Made by a program: the position numbers and the translations under genes. DNA of 64,000 nt from Brevibacillus massiliensis (GTDB lineage: Bacteria > Bacillota > Bacilli > Brevibacillales > Brevibacillaceae), in assembly GCF_000311785.1 (NCBI RefSeq), contig NZ_HE978535.1, forward strand, positions 655,202 to 719,201, given 5' to 3'. Positions 54,825 through 63,733 of the stretch are shown in pieces. Under the pieces are notes generated by a model. That model was not told where the DNA came from. It worked only from the letters and a program-made list of their open reading frames with translations, and searched no databases. Each line of letters opens with the position of its first letter. Position 1 is the first letter of the stretch.

Positions 54825-55994
54825 TCATCCCATCAGTTCGCCTACCTTGACGTGTCCTTTCAGCAGGTTGCGGGCGATGGTCCGCCGCTGAATTTCATCT
54901 GTGCCTTCGAAAATCCGCCACAGCCTTGCTTCGCGGTACCAGCGTTCGATCGGCAGCTCTTTGGTATAGCCCATGCCGCCGTGAATTTGCAGCACCCTGT
55001 CGACCACCTGGTTGGCCATGATGGCTCCGTGCAGCTTCGCCATCGAGGATTGGTGACGCGCATCCAGCCCCTTCTCGGCCATCCACGCCGCCCGCAGGAC
55101 AATCCATTTGGTCGCCTCAATCTCGACGGCCGAATCGGCGATCATCCACTGGATGGCCTGCCGTTCGGCGATCGGCTTGCCGAAGGTGACGCGCGTCTTG
55201 GCGTAGTCAATGCCCATTTGCAGCAGCCGTTCTGCTGCGCCAACCGCCCTTGCGGGGATCACCCAGCGGCCCTGGCCGATCCACTTCATCCCCAGGGCAA
55301 AGCCTTTGCCTAGCTCGCCCAGGATGTTTTCTTCCGGAACGCGAACGTTTTCAAAAATCAGCGAAGCCGGACCCCATTCGCCCATGGTATGGATGTACTC
55401 GGACCGCCACCCCATATCGCGGTCGACCAGGAAGCAGGTTACCCCGCCGTCTGCCCCTTTCTCCTTGTCCGTCACGGCAAAGACCATGGCAAAATCCGCT
55501 TCGTTGCCGTTTGTGATAAAGATTTTCTCCCCGTTGAGCACCCAGTGGTCGCCGTCTTTTACCGCTGGCATCCGGATGTTTCTGGCATCCGAACCGGCCC
55601 CCGGTTCCGTCAGGGCGAAGCAGGAACGGCGCTCTCCATTGATCAGGGGAATCAAATAGCGCTTTTTCTGTTCTTCATTGCAGTAGTAGAGGATGTTGTC
55701 GGCCGAACCCCCGAAGGAAAACGGAACAAACGTTCTGCCCAGCTCCATCGTGATCAGCGCGGTCATGATCGGCCCCAGGTTGGCTCCGCCGTACTCCTCG
55801 GGCGTGTTGATCCCCCAGAAGCCCATTTCTTTTGCCTTCAACTGCAGACGGCGGATCTCTTCGCGGGCAATGCCGGGCCTGCCTTCGCGCTCGTTGCGCA
55901 GTACCTGCTGTTCCAGCGGCATGATTTCATTTTGGACGAATTCGCGCACCGTCCGCTGCACCATTTTCTGCTCGTCACTCAATGAAAAATCCAT
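54825..55994 (-). CDS. Acyl-CoA dehydrogenase
   Basis: A 389-residue FAD enzyme with the full family layout: helical N-domain (FSLSDEQKMVQRTVREFVQ), central sheet FALTEPGAGSDARNI, and C-domain ending FEGTDEIQRRTIARNL. The FEGTDE Glu is the expected base position of some ACADs (or the IVD-like helix-G position applies). It oxidises acyl-CoA to enoyl-CoA, feeding electrons to ETF. It is the first oxidation step of this cluster. Confidence 0.95.
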   Translation of the reverse strand: MDFSLSDEQKMVQRTVREFVQNEIMPLEQQVLRNEREGRPGIAREEIRRLQLKAKEMGFWGINTPEEYGGANLGPIMTALITMELGRTFVPFSFGGSADNILYYCNEEQKKRYLIPLINGERRSCFALTEPGAGSDARNIRMPAVKDGDHWVLNGEKIFITNGNEADFAMVFAVTDKEKGADGGVTCFLVDRDMGWRSEYIHTMGEWGPASLIFENVRVPEENILGELGKGFALGMKWIGQGRWVIPARAVGAAERLLQMGIDYAKTRVTFGKPIAERQAIQWMIADSAVEIEATKWIVLRAAWMAEKGLDARHQSSMAKLHGAIMANQVVDRVLQIHGGMGYTKELPIERWYREARLWRIFEGTDEIQRRTIARNLLKGHVKVGELMG

Positions 55995-56038
55995 CGCAAG
56001 GCCTCCTTTTGAGTAAATGGATCATAAGGCAAATAAAC

Positions 56039-56797
56039 TTATCGACTTCCCCCGTTGACGTAGATCACTTGACCGGAGACATAGCTGGCGTCGTCGCTGA
56101 CCAAAAATGCCACTACGTTGGCGATATCCTCCGGTTGGCCCACCCTGCGCAGGGGGATGCGCTCGACGGCCAGCTTCTGGTTTTCCGCGAAATCGACGCC
56201 GACGCGCTCCGCCGTCTGTCTGGTCATGTCCGTGACGATAAAGCCGGGGGCTACCGCGTTTACATTGATGTTAAAGGGACCCAGCTCGATTGCCAACGTC
56301 TTCGTAAAGCCTTGCAGGCCCGCCTTGGCAGCGGAGTAGTTCGCCTGGCCGCGGTTGCCCAGCGCGGAAGTGCTGCTGGTGTTGACGATTTTCCCGTAGC
56401 GCTGTGAGACCATGTACTTCTGTGCGGCCCTGCTGCACAAAAAGCTTCCTTTCAAGTGGATGTTCATCACAGTGTCCCAGTCGTCTTCCGACATTTTGAA
56501 CAGCAGGTTGTCACGGATGACGCCCGCATTATTTACCAGGATATCGACCCGCCCGAACTGTGCCGCGACTTCCGCCACAGCCCGCTCGACCTGTTCGGCA
56601 TCCGCGACGTCACAGCCGATCCCGACCGCTTCCCCGCCGTCTGCTTGAATCGCCTGCACGGTCTCGCGGCAAAATTCCTCCTTCAGATCAAATACGCCAA
56701 CCTTCGCACCTTCCCGGGCCAACCGCTTTGCCGTAGCGGCGCCGATCCCTCGTCCCGCCCCTGTGACAATCGCTGCCCTGCCATCCAAACGACTCAT
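56039..56797 (-). CDS. Short-chain dehydrogenase/reductase, FabG-like
   Basis: A 252-residue Rossmann enzyme: TGAGRGIGAA cofactor motif, NNAG at the fourth strand, active site Ser in NTSSTSAL and YSAAK (Tyr-x3-Lys). It probably oxidises the 3-hydroxyacyl-CoA formed by the MaoC pair, or acts as an acyl-CoA-linked dehydrogenase. ATG 56797 has AGGAGG nine bases upstream; ATG 56803 is too close to it. Confidence 0.92.
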   Translation of the reverse strand: MSRLDGRAAIVTGAGRGIGAATAKRLAREGAKVGVFDLKEEFCRETVQAIQADGGEAVGIGCDVADAEQVERAVAEVAAQFGRVDILVNNAGVIRDNLLFKMSEDDWDTVMNIHLKGSFLCSRAAQKYMVSQRYGKIVNTSSTSALGNRGQANYSAAKAGLQGFTKTLAIELGPFNINVNAVAPGFIVTDMTRQTAERVGVDFAENQKLAVERIPLRRVGQPEDIANVVAFLVSDDASYVSGQVIYVNGGSR

Positions 56798-56818
56798 CCT
56801 CATCAACCTCCTGTAAGA

Positions 56819-57870
56819 TTATCGCAATGCCTCTTGACGCTGCCCGTCACAAGCCCGGTACAAGATGACATCGCCATGCTGTGCGGCGGCCACCAGGCCC
56901 CGCGCCTCCAGCAGGTCCAAATGCCCTTGTATTTCCGACAGACCCAAGAAGACGGCCCCCGCCTTCAACCAGGGGAACATGGCGCAGCTCAGCTCGTAAA
57001 CCGTCCGCGGTCCGGCTTGCAAGAGACGCCGGATTTGCTCGCATCGCTCGTGCTGTTCCAAAAACCGCTGATTGATCACCTGGCGATGCCCCAGATACGG
57101 ATCGCCGTGCCCGGGGTAGATCATTTTCCACGGCAGATCGCGGGCACGGTTGAGTGACTGTCGCAGCTGCAAGAGCGGTTTTGGCCGTTCTTGTTCCCCC
57201 GGCTCGGGGGGGGGGGCTGATGAAAGCGTTTGCCGAAATTTTCTGCAGCAGGTAGTCGCCGACAAATGCGTCTCCTGTCTCAGGACTCCACAGGCAGATA
57301 TCGGTTTGACTGTGACCCGGCACTTCCAGCACGTGAAATCGGTCGCCGCCGGCCAGCACTGTATCGCCGTCTTTGAGGTAGCGGATGTGCTTCCAGGCTT
57401 CCTCGCGGTACTGCCGGCTGCGATTCAAGAGACCTACAGCCCCACACTGCGAGACAAACGCCTGCATAAACGCTTCTGCGCGGTCAAACTCCCGGCGGCC
57501 GCCTGTGAGTACTGTCTCCGCCCGTTCGTGAACAAATACCGGGACGTCTGCCTCGCTTTGAATCGCCATCACCCCGCCGCAGTGATCGAGGTGCATATGC
57601 GTGACGACGATTTGGCCCACATCCGCAAAGGAAAGGCCGACTGCCGCCAACCCGTCGCGCAGCTGCTGTACAGATTCCCCTGTCGGAATCCCCGTATCCA
57701 CCAAGGTGACGGGATCGCCCATCATCACGTAGGCATTTACATCTCCTTCCGCGTAGTGGGTCTTGATGTTGATTTGAATGATCCTTGCAATGTCGATTCC
57801 CCCCTCTCCATGTAGCTGGTGATGAACTGCCGCCGTCTGGCAAAAGGTTTTAGCAAGTTGCATACCATAG
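56819..57870 (-). pseudogene. MBL-fold metallo-hydrolase, frameshifted at a C11 run
   Basis: The first frame has the metallo-beta-lactamase zinc motif VVTHMHLDHCGG, VLEVPGHSQTDICLW and GDAFVGDYLL. At the homopolymer 57206-57216 (eleven C on the coding strand) the frame changes and the rest reads WKMIYPGHGDPYLGHR and a C-terminal winged-helix-like tail. Joined it is about 325 residues. The start is unclear: the best Shine-Dalgarno (GAGAGGGGGG at ~57810) is followed by an in-frame ATT, and the next ATG is out of frame by one base in another G-run. It may act as a CoA-thioester or lactone hydrolase. Confidence 0.75.
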
Positions 57871-58211
57871 AGGGAGGAAAGCGTGCCGACGGGGTGGACG
57901 GCGCTCGGAGCAAAGCGCTGCGGCTCACACATGATACACGGATGACTTACTCCTTCAAGAACCGGGAAGAAAGGCAAGTTTTTTTTGTATCGGCAATTCA
58001 TTTTTGTATCACTTCCCGCTGCGGGCAAAAAAATAGACACTGCTCGAATGGCAGCGTCTGCGTTCATCTCTCCCTCATTACGTGATCACTTTGACAAAGC
58101 GGACCCGTGATTGCCCCCTTCCGCGCCCGTCCTCCGCACCAATCGTCTATGACGGAGATAACTTTCCCATCGTCTTCTGCAGTGACGTTGTGTATGTCCA
58201 TAGCTTGCAGC
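57871..58211. other. Gap between MBL gene and sigma-54 activator
   Basis: Apart from the terminator at 58027-58059 no gene with a supported start is seen. I searched both strands for a TGGCAC-N5-TTGC promoter upstream of the acyl-CoA cluster and did not find a good one. Confidence 0.4.
58027..58059 (-). terminator. Terminator after the second sigma-54 activator gene
   Basis: Minus sense AGACGCTGC (58051-58059) pairs with GCAGTGTCT (58035-58043), one G-U pair, loop of seven, then ATTTTTTT. Confidence 0.8.
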
Positions 58212-59888
58212 TTACAAATTGTATTTTTTCAATTTTCTCACGATCGTTGCCTGGCTGGTTCCCAACTGCTCCGCCATCTTATAGGTGCTGTTGTACTTTT
58301 GCATCGCGATGGCGAGTATCTCCCGTTCCGCGATCTCGGCTGCTTCCTTTAACGTCATCACTTTATTGTGGGAGCAAGCCGGTCCCGATTCCGGCACGTC
58401 CTGCTCCCGGTATTCGGGCGGCAGGTCTGCCAAGCCGATCTCGTCTGTCGGAACCGTCAAGATCAGCCGCTCGATCAGGTTGGTCAGCTCCCGGACATTG
58501 CCCGGCCAAGCGTATTGATAGAAAAAGCTCTCTACGTCTTGATCCAGTTTTTTGTCGGTATTGTATTGTCGGTTCAACCTGTGGACCACAGAGCGGACAA
58601 GGGGCAGGATATCCTCTTTTCGCTCCCGCAGCGGCGGGATATAGAGCGGGATGACATTGAGCCGGTAGTACAAGTCCTCGCGAAACGCGCCTTGCTTCAC
58701 CAAATGTTTGAGATCGCGATTCGTCGCAGCGATCAGTCTCACATCGATGTCTTTTGGCTTCGTTGCTCCGATCCGCTGAATCTGCTTCTCCTGCAGGACG
58801 CGCAGCAGCTTTACCTGGAGGGAAAGCGGCAGTTCTCCCACCTCATCGAGAAACAGGACGCCTTGATGGGCAAGCTCGAACAGTCCGGGTTTTCCCGTCC
58901 GGCTGGCTCCCGTGAACGCGCCCGCTTCGTAGCCGAACAGCTCCGATTCCAGCAAGTCATGGGGAATGGCACCGCAGTTGATTTTAATAAACTCGCCCTG
59001 CTCGCTCCGGCTGCTGACACGGTAGATATGCCTGGCTAAAACGTCCTTGCCCGCCCCGGTTTCTCCGAGGATCAATACCGTGGCGTCAACGTCGGCAATC
59101 CGATCGGCTATATCGTAAATTTCAAGCATGCTTCTGCTGTTGACGATCACATCGGGATCGATCCGTTTCGCCTTCAGCTTTTCCAGCTCTTTTCTGTACT
59201 GGTGATTCAGCTCCAACGCTCTTTTCAATTCGTTGTAAAACTGGTTGAGCTCGGTCAGGTCGCGGACATTGGTGATCACCTTTTCGATTTCGCCCGCTTC
59301 GTTTACAATAGGCATGCCCATCGCGAAACGTTTCTTGTCGGTGAGATAACTTGACGTGTAGATGTAGTTCACCGGCTTTTTCTGTTCGAGGACTTTCAGC
59401 GTAATCGATGTCTTCATGAGCCCCCGCTCTACCAAATCCTGGACGTTTTGGTTGATGTAACACTGCTTTGGGTAACCGGTAAAGCGCTGGATCGCCGAAT
59501 TTGTCTTCAGCGTTACGCCTTCCCGGTCGGTAATGTAGATCACGTCATTGGATATTTCCATCACCGCATTCAGTTCCTGCTCCAAGTCGATGATTTTTCG
59601 CTGCATCCGCTGCACGAAGGAACCGTCGACGACGATGTATGCGAGATGGTCCTGTGCCCCGTGCTCCGGTTCGCCTGCAAACAGGAGAAAGGAGCGATCC
59701 CCGGCGACCGCTGTAACGAACCTGTCATCATGTGCCTCCCATCGTGCGAACAGCGATTCTATCGCAACCCCGGAAAAAGCGCCCTCGATCAGCTTGGCAA
59801 AGAGAAGATTGCAAGCTTCAATGATCCCGCTGGAACTTACGAAGACGATCGGAAATGGCAGGGAGTCCAAAAAACAGGATCGCTTCAT
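58212..59888 (-). CDS. Double-PAS sigma-54 activator
   Basis: A 558-residue enhancer-binding protein. Two PAS-like domains: residues ~5-90 (PFPIVFVSSSGIIEACN) and ~110-230 (EISNDVIYITDREGVTLKTN, MGMPIVNEAGEIEKVI). The AAA+ part has Walker A GETGAGKD, GAFTGASRTG, Walker B GVLFLDEVGEL and WPGNVRELTNL; the HTH is YKMAEQLGTSQATIVRKLKK, TyrR-like. Upstream of the acyl-CoA cluster on the same strand, it is the likely activator of it, though I could not find the matching -24/-12 site. Confidence 0.92.
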   Translation of the reverse strand: MKRSCFLDSLPFPIVFVSSSGIIEACNLLFAKLIEGAFSGVAIESLFARWEAHDDRFVTAVAGDRSFLLFAGEPEHGAQDHLAYIVVDGSFVQRMQRKIIDLEQELNAVMEISNDVIYITDREGVTLKTNSAIQRFTGYPKQCYINQNVQDLVERGLMKTSITLKVLEQKKPVNYIYTSSYLTDKKRFAMGMPIVNEAGEIEKVITNVRDLTELNQFYNELKRALELNHQYRKELEKLKAKRIDPDVIVNSRSMLEIYDIADRIADVDATVLILGETGAGKDVLARHIYRVSSRSEQGEFIKINCGAIPHDLLESELFGYEAGAFTGASRTGKPGLFELAHQGVLFLDEVGELPLSLQVKLLRVLQEKQIQRIGATKPKDIDVRLIAATNRDLKHLVKQGAFREDLYYRLNVIPLYIPPLRERKEDILPLVRSVVHRLNRQYNTDKKLDQDVESFFYQYAWPGNVRELTNLIERLILTVPTDEIGLADLPPEYREQDVPESGPACSHNKVMTLKEAAEIAEREILAIAMQKYNSTYKMAEQLGTSQATIVRKLKKYNL

Positions 59889-60007
59889 CGATTATCCCTC
59901 CTTTAGCCCTCTAACAAAAGCCACAAAGGTTCTAATACAGGTATAACGATAATCATCCGCGAATATGCCAAAAAGTCGCTGGATATCGCTGGCTTGCAGG
60001 TAGTCTG

Positions 60008-60847
60008 TCACTGTCTTATCAGCTGATTGCCGTGAATGACATATCGGGCTGAAGGCGCAGGCGTCTCTTCACCGTCCAGCAACGTTATGACAATATACTT
60101 TTGGTCGGCCAAATAGACAGACGATAGCCGGACCGTATCCGCTTGTTTGACCTGCAGGCTGTTATCCATGGCATCGTTGACGCTGGCAAGCTCAAACCGG
60201 TCGCCTGTCCAGCGAAGGATCTCCACATCCTCCCAAGTCAAGTGAACCGCTGGAGATTGGAGGACGATTTCTGAGGAGTCGTCTCCGCTGCTGCCGGTCA
60301 GCAGCGGCACACCAAAACTGTGAAAGCTGGACCATGTTTGAGATCGGAGATCGTACGTGATATATTCAAACCCGGTGTGAGGAGAACCGATCCCGCCGAG
60401 CAGCATCAGTTTGCTGTCCTTCGCGGCCAATGTCATCCCTATCATATGCGTCTCGATGTCTTCCAAATGAAACCCCAATTCGTAGAAGATGATGCTTTGC
60501 TTTTGAAAGCGCAGTATGCCGTGAATTTGCTCGGGCAGTTTCCCTCCTCCGCCTGGCTCCAGGTAGAGATCTACGGTTACGGGAGTTCCGGCCAATTCGC
60601 CGAAGCGAAGCGTCTTTTTCTTTTCCCACCGATCTGTTGGCAAGTCTTGTCTCCACTGACTCCATTCTACCGGCTGAAAACCGAGTTGTACCTTCTCGGG
60701 AAAGTCCGGGGAAACGGTCTGCGGCGGCGGGTTTGTCACTTCCGGCGACAGCGTCGATCGCTCCTGCTTTACCTCGGTCTGGATTGCCTGGTGACAGCCG
60801 GTTATTGCGATAATAGAGGCAATGATCAAGTATCCGGTGCATCGCAT
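60008..60847 (-). CDS. Lipoprotein of unknown function
   Basis: A 279-residue exported protein with a short signal and lipobox IAITGC (Cys near residue 18), then a proline/threonine-rich linker and a beta-rich domain (LRFGELAGTPVTVDLYL, SKLMLLGGIGS). ATG 60847 is favoured since GGAGG lies nine bases upstream. No family is recognised. It follows the YhgE-like pseudogene by 22 bases. Confidence 0.75.
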   Translation of the reverse strand: MRCTGYLIIASIIAITGCHQAIQTEVKQERSTLSPEVTNPPPQTVSPDFPEKVQLGFQPVEWSQWRQDLPTDRWEKKKTLRFGELAGTPVTVDLYLEPGGGGKLPEQIHGILRFQKQSIIFYELGFHLEDIETHMIGMTLAAKDSKLMLLGGIGSPHTGFEYITYDLRSQTWSSFHSFGVPLLTGSSGDDSSEIVLQSPAVHLTWEDVEILRWTGDRFELASVNDAMDNSLQVKQADTVRLSSVYLADQKYIVITLLDGEETPAPSARYVIHGNQLIRQ

Positions 60848-60869
60848 GTGCAGCATCCTCCGTCCCCTG

Positions 60870-61860
60870 TTAATGGATCAGCTTGCTCTCTTTCGCCTTT
60901 TGAATCAGCGGTTCGGCTACGCGATTGATGTGCTTCTTCAAGGCTAATCCGATCAGCAGCCCCGCCGCGACATAGACTCCCATCATCAACAGGTCTTTTC
61001 CGACGATATCCCAGAGAATTCCGCCCACCGCTTCCCGCATCATGCTGATGGCGTAGGTGAACGGCAGAAGGGGGTGTATGGCTTGGAAAAACGGCGGTGT
61101 CACCTGAATCGGAAAGGTACCGCCGGAACCGGCCAGTTGAAGCACCAAGAGGACAATCGCCAGTGCTTTGCCGACATTTCCAAATACCGAAACCAGCGTG
61201 TAGACCATGAGCATGAGCAGCTTTCCTGTCACATCGATTGCGATCGACAGATGTCGGGCAGTCCTGTCCAGCGCCGATCCCTCACCTTTCAATCGTGGGC
61301 CGCTGTGATTCCAATCCGATCCCGATCTCATTAAATATAGAAAAAATAGTCCCATTCGCTGTTTTGACAAAGTTGCGGCTTACTTCTTCCACGACGCCGC
61401 TAGCTCCTTTGGCCGTAATCTTCGGGGCGATCGCATTTATTTTTTCGTTGACGCTGTAGATGATCTCTGCTTTCTGGGGATTGTCGGATAAAACGGTCCC
61501 GATTTTTTTCTAAAAATCAGCAGGAATCAAGATGCTTGCATAATAATCTCCATGCATCACCCCCTGCATCGCCTGTTGTTCATCAACGAAAATCCAGCCG
61601 ATATTCTTGTTTTCCTTCAAGGAGGATTGAATTTCATTCCCGATGTTTATCGGATTCCCTCGAAGGGTTGTTCCTTTATCCTGGTTGACGACGGCAACCA
61701 TAAGACCTCCCGTTTGTCCGTAGGGATCCCAGGAGGCTTTAATGTTAAACCAGGCGTAGAGCGAAGACAAGAAAACCAGCCCGAGAATAACGACTGCCGC
61801 CACCCAATTCGTTACAATATTTCTGCAATCCTGTGTAAAGATCATCCATATCTTTTTCAT
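60870..61860 (-). pseudogene. YhgE/Pip-type membrane protein: nonsense codon and internal deletion
   Basis: From ATG 61860 (GGAG six bases upstream) the first helix and VVILGLVFLSSLYAWFNIKA are typical of the YhgE/Pip (phage infection protein) family. At 61510 an in-frame TAG replaces a residue in ADF-KKIGTVLSDNP; the frame continues well to [18 protein letters not shown], then stops. From about 61290 a shifted frame holds the C-terminal membrane region ([20 protein letters not shown]). Family members are 700-900 residues; only about 330 remain, so the middle is deleted. Confidence 0.82.
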
Positions 61861-62168
61861 GTTCATCTCCGAGTACGTTGCTGTTCGTAGTATGGCCCAT
61901 TTTCTTCCTTTTATCTTACTTCCGCATTCCTTCCGGTACAATCCATATTCGACAAAAATAACCCCGTTCCCCCTTTCATTTTTGTGCAAAGGGGTGACCG
62001 GGGTTCCACAGGGACATATTTTGGGAAATGTAAAGCCGATTTTTCCTACGCTAAGGAAGGCAGAATCGGCTTTTGTTCGTTTATTGTGCTATCGATACCC
62101 GTTTCCTTATATAATACGAATAGGTGAAAAACAATTATGTAACAGTCGTCTCTTATTCTCTCCTTGGC
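61861..62168. other. Intergenic region
   Basis: 308 bases holding a hairpin at 62034-62071 and AT-rich DNA with TATAAT at about 62112-62117 on the plus strand; no gene with a start and ribosome binding site was found. Confidence 0.4.
62034..62071. terminator. Terminator-like hairpin
   Basis: AGCCGATT (62034-62041) and AATCGGCT (62064-62071) pair, followed by TTTTGTT on the plus strand; on the minus strand TTTACATTT follows. It could end the VOC gene transcript. Confidence 0.5.
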
Positions 62169-62526
62169 TTAGCGATTACAAATCAAGTAAAGGGGATTAC
62201 CAACAGGATCACTGAAGTGTGCAAGCCGGGTTGCTTTGTCTTCCATAAAATGTTGGAATTCAACACCACGGGATTTCAGTATCTCGATTGCTGACTCTAA
62301 TTCTTGTACTTCAAATCCAATAGAAATGCTCCCTGATTTTCCCGGTTGAGAACCTTGTTCTCCGGTAGGATGTAGTAGCCCAATCGTCAATCCCGGTGCT
62401 TCGACCTGCGCATAATGCCCTTCCACTTGGTGTTGTAACTTTAATCCAAGGGTTTCGACGTAAAATTGTACTGCTTGCTTTTTTAAAATCAGCTACCATG
62501 ACAGTCACATTGCCACTCTTGAACAT
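62169..62526 (-). pseudogene. VOC/glyoxalase-fold protein, frameshifted in a poly-A run
   Basis: The start reads MFKSGNVTVMVADFKKA; after the A6 run (62479-62484) the second frame continues VQFYVETLGLKLQHQVEGHY, APGLTIGLLHPTG and LAHFSDPVGNPLYLICNR. Five A instead of six restore a 118-residue VOC-fold protein of the bleomycin-resistance/glyoxalase superfamily with the metal-ligand positions at V/E and DPxGNP. The lesion could be a sequencing error. Confidence 0.8.
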
Positions 62527-62622
62527 GGTATATTTCCTCCGTTTTCCAATCCCACACTGGTACTACCCTATCTAGGTGGGATATTTCTTCCTTGCGATTG
62601 ACAACCCCAAGGTGCAACACGA

Positions 62623-63733
62623 TTATTTTGTCATGCCTAGACTTCGTTTATACGCGAAGATCTCCTCGACGGCTCGATGATACCCACCCGCAGCTCGGAA
62701 CGAATCGCCAACTTCAAAGCATACCTTTCGAATTGACGCATCCTTGAGCACGCGTTCCGCCGCCTCTCTGAGATCTCCCGCGGTTAAGCCTTCTTGATTT
62801 AGGTGGATGCCTGCACCGATTTCAGCCACACGTCGGGCCACAATAGGTTGGTCGGCGCTTTGGGGAAGTACAATCAGCGGCACACCATAATAAAGGCCTT
62901 TACTGGTGCTGTTCATGCCGCCGTGTGTGATAAACAATTTGGCGCGTTGCAGTACTTCGAGTTGCGGTACGTAATTGCGAACGATAAAATTCGCAGGAAT
63001 GTCTCCCAATTCCGCAATCTGGGTTTGTCTGCCGACGGATAGAATCACGGTGTACTTCGTTTCGGCGAATGCTGCAAAACAGAGCTTGTAAAAATCCACC
63101 GCTTGATTGATAACGGTGCCGAGTGATATGTAAATCAGATGATCCGTGTCCACATGAGAGAAATCAAATCGACCTTGTGAGCGCGGCACGATAGACGGTC
63201 CAACAAACTTGTACGTCTCGTCGAAGCTTTCTCCATCGGGTTGGAAGCGTTTCGACGTGTAGACGATGGTCAATGGCGCGGGATTGCAGAAAACCTCGTA
63301 GGCGGAGTCAACTTGCACATTGTATTTCGCTTGCACGTTACTGACTAGCTGTTGAAACTCCTGTTGTGCACGTTCATTCACGTCTGCTGGAAAATGGCGC
63401 GAGAGGTGATCTTGCATACTGTCAAAGCTGTTTTGTTGAATTGCAAAGCTCGTGCACGAGTTGATTGCCGGCAGGTCGAGTATTTGTGCAAGCAAACGCC
63501 CACAGCCGAACATCGAGTCATGAATGATGTAATCAAAACGTTCTCCCTTTGTTTGCTCCAGGACACTGGGGATGATGATGTCGGCGGTGCGCAATAGTCC
63601 ACCCACTCGAGCCCAAGGACTTCTTCCTCCGGCAAGGAACGCCTCCAAAAATTTACCGCTATCGAACGTGATTACCTCTACGCCCGTTGGCTCGACGCGA
63701 TCACGAAATTGTTCGCTATAAAGTAAACCACTC
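62623..63733 (-). pseudogene. MGT-type glycosyltransferase lacking its N-terminus
   Basis: A GT1/MGT (macrolide glycosyltransferase, YjiC/OleD-like) body: DYIIHDSMFGCGRLLAQIL, YISLGTVINQAVDFYK, NFIVRNYVPQLEVL and the donor-site FITHGGMNSTSKGLYYGVPL with LPQSADQP. It lacks the first ~35 residues (the glycine-rich acceptor-domain start), which are replaced by an amino-acid-permease fragment reading in the same frame. The open frame to 63846 could still make a chimeric protein, but its function is doubtful. Confidence 0.82.
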
